Under the pieces are notes generated by a model, which was given only the letters and a program-made list of their open reading frames with translations, had not been told where the DNA came from and made no database searches. From NCBI RefSeq assembly GCF_014648495.1, contig NZ_BMRF01000007.1:1-64000 (forward strand): DNA of 64,000 bases. Reading direction: 5' to 3'. This stretch comes from Actinomadura cremea (GTDB taxonomy: Bacteria > Actinomycetota > Actinomycetes > Streptosporangiales > Streptosporangiaceae). Position numbers and translations under genes: made by a program. Positions 8,327 to 16,819 of the stretch are shown piece after piece (position 1 is the stretch's first letter; each line of letters opens with the position of its first letter).

Positions 8327-8335
8327 CCTGGCGGC

Positions 8336-9241
8336 ATGGACGTTGACACGCGGCTGCTGCGCTACTTCGTCACGGTCGCGGAGGAGGGCAACCTGACCCG
8401 CGCGGCGGAACGGCTGTTCGTCTCGCAACCGGCGCTGACCAAGCAGATCCGGCAGCTGGAGGACCGGCTCGGCGTCCGGCTGTTCACCCGCTCCCGCGCC
8501 GGGATGGCGCTCACCGAGCCCGGCCGGGCCCTCGCCGACCGCGTGCCCGCCCTGCTGGACGGCTGGGAGGACGCCTGGCGCGCGACGACGGCCGCGTCCC
8601 GCCGGGCCGCCCGCGTCCTGCACGTCGGCTACCTCGCGAGCGCCGCCAACGAGGCGACCCCGGGCATCATCGCGGCGTTCGTCCGGCGCCGCCCCGGCTG
8701 GCGGGTCGAGATGCGGCAGGCGTCCTGGGCGGTCCCCGCCGCGGGCCTCGCCGACGGGGCCGTGGACGTCGCCCTCGTGCGGCTCCCGTTCCCCGGGCAG
8801 GACGGCTTCCGCGTGCGGGTCCTGCTCAGCGAGCCGCGCCACGTCGCGCTCGCCGCGGGCCACCCGCTCGCCGCGCGCGACGTGATCGCCTTCCGGGACC
8901 TGTGGGACGAGCCGTTCGTCGCGGCCCCGCCGGAGACCGGCGCGTGGCGCGACCACTGGCTCGCCGCGGACGAGCGCGACGGCCGCCCGGCCCGCGTCGG
9001 TGCCGTCACCGAGCAGCCGGACGACTGGCTGAGCGCCGTCGCGAACGGCCTCGGCGTCGCGCTCGCGCCCGCGTCCGCCGCCCGCTTCTACGCCCGTCCG
9101 GGCGTCGTCTACCGCCCGGTCGACGGCGTCGGCCCGAGCCGGGTCGCGGTCGCGTGGCCCCCGGCCGCCGACGCGAACCCGGTCGTCCGGGACTTCGTCG
9201 CGTCCTGCCTGGAGGAGGTCCCGGCCGGGGACGGCGGCTGA
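8336..9241 (+). CDS. LysR-family transcriptional regulator
   Basis: A 301-residue LysR-type regulator. Residues 1-60 form the winged helix-turn-helix (LLRYFVTVAEEGNLTRAAER, LFVSQPALTKQIRQLEDRLG, VRLFTRSRAGMALTEPG), followed by a linker helix and a periplasmic-binding-like effector domain from about residue 90. It starts 61 bases from the divergent DoxX-like gene, the classic LysR layout for a regulator and its target. Its stop codon directly abuts the stop of the convergent monooxygenase gene. The effector is unknown. Confidence 0.92.
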   Translation: MDVDTRLLRYFVTVAEEGNLTRAAERLFVSQPALTKQIRQLEDRLGVRLFTRSRAGMALTEPGRALADRVPALLDGWEDAWRATTAASRRAARVLHVGYLASAANEATPGIIAAFVRRRPGWRVEMRQASWAVPAAGLADGAVDVALVRLPFPGQDGFRVRVLLSEPRHVALAAGHPLAARDVIAFRDLWDEPFVAAPPETGAWRDHWLAADERDGRPARVGAVTEQPDDWLSAVANGLGVALAPASAARFYARPGVVYRPVDGVGPSRVAVAWPPAADANPVVRDFVASCLEEVPAGDGG

Positions 9242-10468
9242 TCAGGTCACGGTCGCGAGGTACTCTTCGGTCTTGGCCGGGTCCAGCAGCCAGTCGGAGA
9301 AGTCGGCCGGATTGGCGTAACCGTGGGCGAACCGGTGCGCCACCCGCTCGTTCCGCGCCGCCGTCGCGAGGACCTTCTGCACGTGCTCGGGCAGCGGGCC
9401 GAGCATCATGTTGGTGTAGGCGGTGGGGTGCCGCGCGTACTCCCAGTAGGTCTCGAACGTCTCCCGCATCCACGCCGGGTCGAACGGCCGGTCGCCGTGG
9501 CGCAGGATCGACCGGAAGTAGATCTCGGCGCAGCGCACCGCGTTGTTCGAGCCCTGCCCGGTCACCGGGTCGTTGGCGACGACCACGTCCGCCATGCCGA
9601 GGACGTGCGCGGTCGGCGACAGCGTCCCGACCGGGTTCCGGACGACCGGCGCGTACCCCCCGTACAGGGTGCAGCGCGCGTCCGTCGGCCGCGCGTCGAC
9701 CGTCCGCTCGTACTCCCACGGCGCGAACCGCCGCATCAGGTCGAGCGTCCGGGCGAGGTGGCCCGCCGGGTCCGGGCGGTCGTCCCACACGTCGAACGGG
9801 CCGCCGGGGACCGCCTCCCACAGCAGGATGCCGCAGGCGCCGGTGTTGGTGTAGCCCGGCATGAAGAACAGCTCCCCGACGCCCGGCGTGGCGGTGATCC
9901 GCACGTGCGGCTCGGGGTGGTCCGGCCACGGCGTCATGCCGTGCACGTAGATGCACGACAGCTTCCGCTGCGGACGGTCGTAGGGCGAGCGGCTCGCGTC
10001 CCGGTCGAACAGCTCGACCAGCTCGCCCTTGCCCGCGGCGACGATCGTCAGGTCGTAGAGGGCCGAGAGCCCCTCCAGATCGGAGGTCATCACGCTGTGG
10101 TAGACCGCGTTTCCGCCGCGCTTCTCGAACAGCTCCAGCCAGCCCGCCATCTTGACCCGCTGGTCCACCGACTGCGCGAAGTCGTCCCAGCGGCCGAGCG
10201 TCTGGAACGCCCGGTTCCCCGGCGGGCCCGCCACCGTGACCCGCTGCGCGACGATCCGCGGCGCGCGGTCCTCCCAGAGGTTCAGCCCGTGGTCCCGTTC
10301 GATCTGGAGCTGCGGCCAGAAGATGCACTGCGTCGACATGATCCGGCCGCCCCGGATCTCCTCCGGCGTCCGCGCCGACATGACCGTCACGTCATAGCCC
10401 TCGGACTGCAGGCTCAGGGCCAGCTGCAGCCCGGCCTGTCCCGCGCCGACGATCAGGATCCTTCGCAT
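9242..10468 (-). CDS. StyA-like FAD-dependent monooxygenase
   Basis: A 408-residue flavoprotein of the styrene/indole monooxygenase (StyA) group, two-component epoxidases that use FADH2 supplied by a separate reductase. The N-terminal Rossmann motif is RILIVGAGQAGLQLALSLQ (GxGxxG at 8-13). Typical StyA segments are DLEGLSALYDLTIVAAGKGE, the SPYDRPQRKLSCI region and DPVTGQGSNNA near the FAD-binding C-terminal part. No StyB reductase is adjacent. The gene follows the conservon GTPase by 49 bases on the same strand, so it is probably its last operon member. Substrate unknown; it could act in specialised metabolism or redox signalling. Confidence 0.85.
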   Translation of the reverse strand: MRRILIVGAGQAGLQLALSLQSEGYDVTVMSARTPEEIRGGRIMSTQCIFWPQLQIERDHGLNLWEDRAPRIVAQRVTVAGPPGNRAFQTLGRWDDFAQSVDQRVKMAGWLELFEKRGGNAVYHSVMTSDLEGLSALYDLTIVAAGKGELVELFDRDASRSPYDRPQRKLSCIYVHGMTPWPDHPEPHVRITATPGVGELFFMPGYTNTGACGILLWEAVPGGPFDVWDDRPDPAGHLARTLDLMRRFAPWEYERTVDARPTDARCTLYGGYAPVVRNPVGTLSPTAHVLGMADVVVANDPVTGQGSNNAVRCAEIYFRSILRHGDRPFDPAWMRETFETYWEYARHPTAYTNMMLGPLPEHVQKVLATAARNERVAHRFAHGYANPADFSDWLLDPAKTEEYLATVT

Positions 10469-10517
10469 TGCTTCCTCCCTATGCGGGGCGGGGTTTCTTC
10501 AGTTGTGGGACGGGACG

Positions 10518-11150
10518 TCACGTGGTGGCGCGCCCCGCGGTGGCTTCGAGGGTGTGGCCGAGCGACTCGGTGAGCACCCGGACGACCGAGCCGCGGTCGC
10601 GGGCGTCGAAGGTCACCAGCGGCACCCCGTCGTCGAGCCGGAGCGCCGCCCGGATCTGCGGCAGCCGGTGCGTCTGGAGACCGTCGAACAGGTTCACCGC
10701 GACGATGAACGGCACGTCCGAGTCGTTCTCGAAGTAGTTGACCGCCGGGAACGAGACGTCCAGCCGCCGCGTGTCGACGAGGACGACCGCCGCGCTCGCC
10801 CCGCGGCACAGGTCGTCCCACATGGGCCAGAACCGGGGCTGACCGGGCGTCCCGAACAGGTACAGCAGCAGGTCGGACGCCAGCGTCACGCGGCCGAAGT
10901 CCATCGCGACCGTGGTGGTGGTCTTGCCGTCGCCGTCGCCGACCGGATCGATGTTCGCGGCGGCCTGCGTCATCCACGCCTCGGTGTTCACCGGCGGGAT
11001 CTCCGAGATGGCCTCCACCAGCGTCGTCTTGCCGACGCCGAACCCGCCCGCCACGACGATCTTGACCGAGGTGCGCGCGGACGTCCGTCCGTCCGGCCCG
11101 TTCGCATGTCCACCACGCCGGGACGCGTCAGGCGAGCTGGCGTAGACCAT
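10518..11150 (-). CDS. cvnD: Conservon small GTPase (CvnD-like)
   Basis: A 210-residue Ras-like/MglA-like GTPase, the fourth component of an actinomycete conservon. The P-loop is GGFGVGKTT at 35-43. The G3 region is the characteristic LFGTPGQPRFWPMWDDL, and the G4 box is the atypical VNLFD instead of NKxD, as is common in this family. Its ATG lies inside the end of the DUF742 gene (23-base overlap), indicating translational coupling. In Streptomyces, Cvn proteins form a membrane-associated complex resembling eukaryotic GPCR signalling; the same complex is inferred here. Confidence 0.9.
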   Translation of the reverse strand: MVYASSPDASRRGGHANGPDGRTSARTSVKIVVAGGFGVGKTTLVEAISEIPPVNTEAWMTQAAANIDPVGDGDGKTTTTVAMDFGRVTLASDLLLYLFGTPGQPRFWPMWDDLCRGASAAVVLVDTRRLDVSFPAVNYFENDSDVPFIVAVNLFDGLQTHRLPQIRAALRLDDGVPLVTFDARDRGSVVRVLTESLGHTLEATAGRATT

Positions 11151-11469
11151 CGATCACTCTTTCCAGGACGTGCGGGTCGTACGGCGAGGTGTCCGCGTCG
11201 GCGATCACGATCCGGTCGCCGGCGGCCAGGTCGGCGAGCAGGACGCGGGTCACGCCGAGCGACACCCCGCAGTGGGCGGACAGTTCGGCGACCGACTCGC
11301 CCACCGCGTGCGCCCGCTCGTACAGCGCGCGCGCCTCCGGCAGCAGCCGTTCGGCGAACGCCGCGTCGTATCCGGCGCCCGTGATCAGCGTGTGCACCAG
11401 CAGGTGCCGCCTGCCCCGGGTCCGTCCCCCGGTCAGCACGTACGGCCGAACCCACGGATTGGCCGTCAT
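11128..11469 (-). CDS. cvnC: DUF742 conservon protein (CvnC-like)
   Basis: A 113-residue protein of the DUF742 family, third gene of the conservon. It begins MTANPWVRPYVLTGGRTRG, the usual N-terminal signature, and has a winged-helix-like segment (ESVAELSAHCGVSLGVTRVL, then LADLAAGDRI). It overlaps the GTPase gene by 23 bases and follows the roadblock gene by 34. CvnC proteins are thought to be adaptors for the GTPase. Identification rests on family pattern and gene order together. Confidence 0.9.
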   Translation of the reverse strand: MTANPWVRPYVLTGGRTRGRRHLLVHTLITGAGYDAAFAERLLPEARALYERAHAVGESVAELSAHCGVSLGVTRVLLADLAAGDRIVIADADTSPYDPHVLERVIDGLRQLA

Positions 11470-11503
11470 CGCGTCCCTCCTGCCGTGTCGGTCCGGAAGG
11501 CGG

Positions 11504-11944
11504 TCATGGCATCGCCTGCTCCGCCATGCGGCGCAGGTCGTCGCGCATCTGCGGAGTGAGGACGTGCCCGGCCCCGTGGACGAACTTCGTCATCTCGTGG
11601 GCGACGGCGCCGAGGTTCGCGCCCTCGCCGACCAGCACCGCGAGCCCGGCGAGCTGCCCGATGCTCATGAACAGCAGGTGGCCGGTGCCGAACTTCAGCA
11701 TGATCTGGTCGCAGCCGCCCGCGCCGACGTGCCCCGCGATGTTGTTGCCGAGGCTGATCATCCCGCTGGTCAGCGCGGCCATCGGATCGACGAACTCCGA
11801 CGGGTGCGCCCCCGACTCGACGAGCGCGAGCCCGTCCGACGACACGATCAGCGCGAACGTCACGCCCGGGGTCGCGGACGCGAACTGCCTGAGCAGCCAC
11901 CCGAAGTCCTGGGGCCCCGTGGGCCCGGTGGAGGCCATGCTCAT
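11504..11944 (-). CDS. cvnB: Roadblock/LC7 conservon protein (CvnB-like)
   Basis: A 146-residue roadblock/LC7-domain protein, second gene of the conservon, expected to act as a regulator of the CvnD GTPase. It contains the fold's typical DFGWLLRQFASATPGVTFAL, VSSDGLALVES and GNNIAGHVGAGGCDQIMLKF segments. Its ATG at 11944 overlaps the TGA of the kinase-like gene in an ATGA arrangement, so translation is coupled. A second ATG lies two codons further on and may be used instead. Confidence 0.92.
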   Translation of the reverse strand: MSMASTGPTGPQDFGWLLRQFASATPGVTFALIVSSDGLALVESGAHPSEFVDPMAALTSGMISLGNNIAGHVGAGGCDQIMLKFGTGHLLFMSIGQLAGLAVLVGEGANLGAVAHEMTKFVHGAGHVLTPQMRDDLRRMAEQAMP

Positions 11945-13587
11945 TGCCGTCCTTCCTGCTGCTCGTCGGTGAATCGGCGGGTGCCCGAGGTGAAGGCGTC
12001 CAGGTCCGCGGCGAACGTCCCCGGCCCGTCCGGCTCCTCGGACGGGCGCGCGGGCTCGGGCGCGGGCTCCGCCGCGGGCGCGGCGACCGGACGCAGGCTC
12101 GTGCGCTGCCGGCGCGGGAGCCCGCCGAGGTCGGCGTCGCCCGCGACGTTCAGGGCGGGCGCCGTCCGCGCCGGGCGCTCCGCGCGGCGCGCCATGGTCA
12201 GGTTCGCCGTCGCCGGGGGCGCGTCGCCCGTCCGCGGCTCCGGGGCGGAGATCTCGCACAGGAGCGACGCCGGGACGGTGACCAGGGCGATCGTCCCGCC
12301 CGCCCGCGCCGCGAACCGGACCGTGACCCCGTGCCTGCGGGCCAGCCGGTGCACCACCGGGAACCCGGTCTGCCGCGCCGCCTCGTGCGTCATCGCCGGA
12401 ACGGGACCCGACAGCGTGGCGTTCAGCTCGTCCAGCTGCGCCGCCGACATGCCGATGCCCGAGTCCTCGATGCGGAGCATCACGCCGCCGTCGTCCAGCA
12501 GGTGGGCGCTCACCGTCACCTGCGCCGGGGAGAACCTGGTCGCGTTGTCCAGGAGCGCCGCGACCAGCGACGCCGCGTCCTCGACGGCGTGCGCGGGCAC
12601 CGCGAGGTCCACCATCCGCCGGATCGACACCTGCCGGTACCCCTCGATGGACGACGCGGCCATCCGGACGACGTCCAGCAGCGAGGTGTCGACGCCCGAG
12701 ACGTCCTCGCCGCCCCGGTCGGCGAGCACCCGCAGGTCGCGGGCCACCCGCCGCATCCGGGTCACGCCGTGGTCGATCTCGTAGAGGGCGTCGAGCCGGT
12801 CGGAGTCCTCCTCCTGCCGCTCGAGCATGTCCATCGCGGGACGCATCTTCTCCGCCAGCACGAGGAACTGCAGGCAGAACCGCTCGCACAACTCAGCCCA
12901 CACGTCCGCGTCCCCCTGCTGCCGCTCCTCACCGGCCCCGGCCGGAAAGGCCGCACCGTCGGCGGACGGCACCCCCGCGAACCGCTCCGCGCCGGGGGCG
13001 TGGGGGTTGGGGGCGCCGGTGGCGGAGGCCGGGGACGCCGGGGCCGGATCGGCCGGAGGCGGTGGCGTCGCGAACCGCTCCGTGCCGGGCACCTGCGGGC
13101 CGAGGGGGTCGGAGGCGGACGCCGGGGGCGGTGCCGGGACGTCGGCGGGCGGTGGCCCCGTGAACCGCTCCGCGCCGGGGGCGTGGGGGGCACCGGTGGC
13201 GGACGCCGGGGCACGTGCGGGACCGCCGGGGGGCGGTGGCGACGTGAAGCGTTCCGCGCCGGGTGCGCCGGTGGCGGGGGCGGGCGACGGGGGTGCCGTG
13301 AACCGTTCCACCTCGGGCGCGTGCGGGGCGGGTGCGCCGGGGGCGGACGGCGGGGCCGGGGCCGGACCGGTGGGGGGTGGGGGTGCCGTGAAAGGGGGTG
13401 CTCCGGGCGCGTACTGGAAGGGTGCTCCGGGCGCGGAGACGTCCGGTTCGGCGATCGGCGCCGCGCCCGTGGCGGGCGGCGGGCCCTGGAACGGAGTCGC
13501 GCCGGTCGGCTGGGCCTGCGGGGCCTGTGGGAACTGCGGGGCGGGCGGGGCTTGCCGGGTCGAGCCTCTGCGCCTCCACCACCTCAC
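11941..13587 (-). CDS. cvnA: Soluble histidine-kinase-like ATPase of a conservon (CvnA-like) with ERF repeats
   Basis: A 548-residue first gene of the conservon. The C-terminal part carries a GHKL ATP-binding domain: N-box LVAALLDNATRFSP, G1 box IEDSGIGMS and a final GFPVVHRLARRHG. Before it lies a helical dimerisation-like region (FCLQFLVLAEKMRPAMDMLE onward). Unlike the usual CvnA, no transmembrane helices or extracellular sensor are visible. Instead residues of about 15-230 are Pro/Ala/Gly-rich with repeated ERF[T/A]xPP units. No phospho-accepting His motif was identified. The start is GTG 13587; no strong ribosome site is seen. It probably senses intracellularly or is recruited through the Pro-rich region. 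Confidence 0.85.
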   Translation of the reverse strand: MRWWRRRGSTRQAPPAPQFPQAPQAQPTGATPFQGPPPATGAAPIAEPDVSAPGAPFQYAPGAPPFTAPPPPTGPAPAPPSAPGAPAPHAPEVERFTAPPSPAPATGAPGAERFTSPPPPGGPARAPASATGAPHAPGAERFTGPPPADVPAPPPASASDPLGPQVPGTERFATPPPPADPAPASPASATGAPNPHAPGAERFAGVPSADGAAFPAGAGEERQQGDADVWAELCERFCLQFLVLAEKMRPAMDMLERQEEDSDRLDALYEIDHGVTRMRRVARDLRVLADRGGEDVSGVDTSLLDVVRMAASSIEGYRQVSIRRMVDLAVPAHAVEDAASLVAALLDNATRFSPAQVTVSAHLLDDGGVMLRIEDSGIGMSAAQLDELNATLSGPVPAMTHEAARQTGFPVVHRLARRHGVTVRFAARAGGTIALVTVPASLLCEISAPEPRTGDAPPATANLTMARRAERPARTAPALNVAGDADLGGLPRRQRTSLRPVAAPAAEPAPEPARPSEEPDGPGTFAADLDAFTSGTRRFTDEQQEGRQ

Positions 13588-13831
13588 CGGTGAGCCCCGG
13601 GATTCGTCGTGCGGCGGGGGGCCCGGCGTCTCGTCACGGTCGCGTTCTCCACTCGAGAATCGGGAACGAACAATGCGGCGGCCGTTCCGCGCGACACGTT
13701 CGGTTGCGCGACGTCACCGTCCGCTAGAGCGGCATCGGCCAGGGTTGCACATGTACATGCAGCGATCAATCTATTCCGGAGAGGTCATCGCCAATGCCGT
13801 GAAAAGGGTGGTTTGGGTAATTTGGTCGCCT
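13588..13831. promoter_or_regulatory. Upstream region of the conservon operon
   Basis: This 244-base gap precedes the conservon. It is noticeably less GC-rich than its surroundings and contains a 10-bp perfect palindrome CATGTACATG (13750-13759). No convincing -10/-35 pair or open frame was found. It presumably holds the promoter of the cvn operon, with the ATPase remnant ending at its far side. Confidence 0.35.
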
Positions 13832-14207
13832 TTATCCCGTCCGGGTGGCGGTCACCGCGGCGCGGCGCCAGGCGCGGTCGGTCAGCAGGCGCAGACCGTT
13901 GGGCCCGACCAGGACCGTCGATCCCTCGTGCCCCGCGACGCCCGGCGGCAGGGCCAGCGTCGCGGCCAGATCCCGGATCACCAGGACGGCCATGAACGTC
14001 CCGGCGATCACCGGGTGCGGCGGCGGCGCGGACGCCGGAGCGCGGCCGGTCGGCGATGCCGAGCACCCGGCCGGGACGCCGTCGACGACGAGCACGGCGA
14101 TGCGTCCCGCGTCCTCCAGCCGGGCCGCCTCCGCCGGGCGGTCGTCCAGGAGCCGGGCCGGGCTGCCGACCGCGACCGCGCGCCCGTCCACCGCGGCACC
14201 GGGGTTT
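13832..14207 (-). pseudogene. Remnant of a heavy-metal P-type ATPase C-terminus
   Basis: Minus-strand sequence matches two separated pieces of a metal P-type ATPase. The first is the nucleotide-binding end, AVDGRAVAVGSPARLL and IAVLVVDGVPAG, continuing in another frame as VLGIADRPR. The second is the extreme C-terminus, PPGVAGHEGSTVLVGPNGLR followed by LLTDRAWRRA. The hinge with the conserved GDGxND and most C-terminal membrane helices are missing between them, and at least one frameshift is present. The surviving piece is about 125 codons of an enzyme that is normally 650 or more. It is a decayed gene. Confidence 0.72.
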
Positions 14208-14290
14208 CGGGCTCACCGACGCCCCGGACGCCTAGGGAGTGGCCGAGCTCCGAGACCCGGGCTCGCTCGGCCCGGAACCGGCGCCGGCGC

Positions 14291-16078
14291 TCACGTGTTC
14301 TCGACGCTGAGGGTCCGCGCGATGGACCGGCGGGCCGCGAGGCGCGCGGGAAGGGCGGTCAGCGCCACCGTCGCCAAGGGAGCGGCGAGTGCCGGGATGA
14401 ACAGCGTCCATGTGGAAGGTACGGCGACGTTCGGAGGGGAGAAGAGCAGCACCAGGGACATCCCCAGGGGGACGCCGACGACGGCGCCGGGCACGGTCGG
14501 GAGGAGTTGCGCGGCGGACAGCCCGGCCGTGATCTGCCCGGGGGTCGCGCCGAGCGTGCGCGCGATGGCCATGACGGGCCGGGCCTCCAGCGCGGTCGTC
14601 CAGGTGATCGTGATGATGTTCACCGCGGCGAGCACGGCCATTGCGACGGTGACGGCCGTCAGCACGCGGTGGCCCTGCTCGCTCTGCACATTGCCCAGGT
14701 GGGAGGAGCCCAGGCCGTAGTCGTAGTGGGTCTGGACGCGGGCGAACAGCAGGGCCGTGGTGCCGATCACCATGACCGCGATGCTCCACGCGTGCAGGAC
14801 GGCGCGGCCGGGACGGCGGGCGATCAGGCGGAGCGCGAGCAGCAGCGGGGTCGGCAGCAGCGCCGACAGGCCGTTCAGCCAGGCCCGGTGGCCGGGCCGG
14901 CGGACGGTGTCGGCCAGCGCGGTGACGGTTTCGGTGCGCAGGGCACGCCGGGTGGGGCCGAGGGTGGTGAGGACCGTCACGGCCAGGGCGAGGAACGTCG
15001 TGGCGGCGATGGTGTCACCGGTCGGGCCCGCGGCGGTGGACAGCAGGCTCGCGGTCGGGTTGGCGAGGCCGGGCGCGGCCAGCCGGGCGATCGTCAACCC
15101 CAGTGCGTCGCCGATCAGCGCCAGCGTCAGGTACTCGGCGAGCAGGACGGCGGCGATGAGGCCGGGCGTGGCGCCGACGGCCTTGAGCAGCCCGACCCGG
15201 CGGGTCTGCTTGGTGGCGCGTCCCGCCGCCAGCGTGGCGAGGCCGCCGACGGCCAGGAGGCCGAGCAGCCAGCTGCCGATGACCAGGACCGGCTGGCTCT
15301 GCCGGAGTACGCGCTTGTCCTCCTCGGCCACGGACTGCCACGTGCGGAAGTTCGTCAGGGGAGCGTCACCGAAGTAACGGCGGGAGTCGACGAACTCCCG
15401 AGTGGAGTCGGGGTCCCGCAGCTTCAGGTAGATCAGGGAGGTCACCGGGAGGTCGGCGGCCGCCAGCGTCCCGGTGTCGGCCTCGCTCATCCAGACCAGG
15501 CCGCTGTAGTCGCTCGGGCCGCCGCCCGGGCCCATCATCTGCGCCCCCGGATAGATGGTGTGCGCCGCGCTCACGGCGATCCCGGCGACGGGAAGCGAGC
15601 GGCCGGCGACGGTGACGCGGTCGCCGACCCGGACGTCCAGGGCGGCGGCGAAGCCGCGTTCGACCACCACACCGCCGGGACGCACCCAGGTGCCCGAGGT
15701 GACCAGCGGACGATCGATCGGGCCCGGCGTCGCTCCGGCGCCCTGCGCCACCGCGGCCGACGTCTGGCCGTTCGCCGTCAGCGTCGTGTAGTACTGGCGA
15801 TACGGCCCGCTATGGGCGGTGACCTCGGACGTCTGCGCCACCGATGTCAGGGCCGAGGTCGCGGCCCGGTCACCGCCAGGGGCGAGCGCCACCACGTCGG
15901 GTCCGGCGGTGGCCGCGCGGGTCTCCCGGTAGAGCGTTTCGGTCGTGCCGCGCAGCGACATGCCCAGGGACAGGGCGGCGGTGGCGACGGTGATCGCCAG
16001 CAGCATCATCGCGGCCTGGGCGGGATGACGGCGCACGTCCGCCACGACGAGGCGGAACACCAGCAGGATGCGGCCCAC
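14291..16078 (-). CDS. FtsX-like ABC transporter permease
   Basis: A 595-residue permease of the MacB/FtsX superfamily, working with the ATPase encoded just upstream. It has an N-terminal transmembrane helix (MMLLAITVATAALSLGMSL), a large extracytoplasmic domain (about 45-260), a group of three helices around LVIGSWLLGLLAVGGLATLA, and a second bundle at the C-terminus beginning AWSIAVMVIGTTALLF. The RRVGLLKAVGATPGLIAAVL segment is the coupling motif typical of the family. GTG 16078 follows the ATPase stop directly. It is shorter than many 800-residue relatives. Export of a peptide or lipid is possible; the substrate is unknown. Confidence 0.88.
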   Translation of the reverse strand: MGRILLVFRLVVADVRRHPAQAAMMLLAITVATAALSLGMSLRGTTETLYRETRAATAGPDVVALAPGGDRAATSALTSVAQTSEVTAHSGPYRQYYTTLTANGQTSAAVAQGAGATPGPIDRPLVTSGTWVRPGGVVVERGFAAALDVRVGDRVTVAGRSLPVAGIAVSAAHTIYPGAQMMGPGGGPSDYSGLVWMSEADTGTLAAADLPVTSLIYLKLRDPDSTREFVDSRRYFGDAPLTNFRTWQSVAEEDKRVLRQSQPVLVIGSWLLGLLAVGGLATLAAGRATKQTRRVGLLKAVGATPGLIAAVLLAEYLTLALIGDALGLTIARLAAPGLANPTASLLSTAAGPTGDTIAATTFLALAVTVLTTLGPTRRALRTETVTALADTVRRPGHRAWLNGLSALLPTPLLLALRLIARRPGRAVLHAWSIAVMVIGTTALLFARVQTHYDYGLGSSHLGNVQSEQGHRVLTAVTVAMAVLAAVNIITITWTTALEARPVMAIARTLGATPGQITAGLSAAQLLPTVPGAVVGVPLGMSLVLLFSPPNVAVPSTWTLFIPALAAPLATVALTALPARLAARRSIARTLSVENT

Positions 16079-16819
16079 TCACTCCCCCAACCCGAACATG
16101 TCCCCGAGCCCTCCGGCGGTCCGGCCCGCCAGCCGGGTGTCGTCGACGCACATCCCGTCGCGCATCGAGACGACCCGGTCCGCGGTCGTCGCGACGCGCT
16201 CGTCGTGCGTGACGATCACCAGCGTCTGCCCGGCGGCGCGCAGCTCCTCGAAGAGCCTCAGCACGTCGAGCGTCGCCGCGGTGTCCAGGTTCCCCGTCGG
16301 CTCGTCCGCCAGCAGCACCAGCGGCTCGTTGGCCATGGCACGGGCGATGGCCACCCGCTGCCGCTGCCCTCCCGACAGCTCCCACGGCAGGTGCCGGGCG
16401 CGGTCGGCGAGCCCGACCCGCTCCAGCAGCATGGCCGCGCGGCGCCGGGCCGCGCGCGGCGAACGGCCGGCCAGCAGCACGGGCAGCTCCACGTTCTCCC
16501 TCGCCGACAGCTCCTCCACGAGGTGGAAGGACTGGAAGACGAAACCGACCGACCGCCGCCGGAGGCGGGCCAGCGCCCGCTCGCTCAGGGTGTCGATCCG
16601 CCCGCCCGCCAGCCACACCTCCCCGCGGCTGGGCCGCTCCAGCCCGCCCAGCAGATGCAGCAGCGTGGACTTCCCGCATCCGCTGGGCCCCGTCACCGCC
16701 AGCATCCGTCCCGCCGGCACGTCCAGGTCGATCTCGTCGACCGCCCGGACCAGCCCCTGACCCTGGCCGTGCTCCTTGCACAGGCTGCGGACCTGCAGCA
16801 CCGCGCCGAACTCGTTCAT
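16079..16819 (-). CDS. ABC transporter ATP-binding protein (MacB/LolD type)
   Basis: A 246-residue ABC ATPase with all motifs: Walker A GPSGCGKST, Q-loop FVFQSFHL, signature LSGGQRQRVAIARA, Walker B LLADEPTGNLD and switch His in VTHD. The GNLDTAAT extension is typical of the LolD/MacB class that partners FtsX-like permeases. Its ATG overlaps the PadR stop (ATGA) and its stop directly abuts the permease start, so the three genes form one translationally coupled operon. Confidence 0.95.
   Translation of the reverse strand: MNEFGAVLQVRSLCKEHGQGQGLVRAVDEIDLDVPAGRMLAVTGPSGCGKSTLLHLLGGLERPSRGEVWLAGGRIDTLSERALARLRRRSVGFVFQSFHLVEELSARENVELPVLLAGRSPRAARRRAAMLLERVGLADRARHLPWELSGGQRQRVAIARAMANEPLVLLADEPTGNLDTAATLDVLRLFEELRAAGQTLVIVTHDERVATTADRVVSMRDGMCVDDTRLAGRTAGGLGDMFGLGE

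Noticed and set aside
9242-14207. Specialised-metabolite cluster built around the StyA-like monooxygenase
   Set aside because: No synthase, transferase or carrier genes are nearby, and all neighbours belong to a conservon or are remnants.
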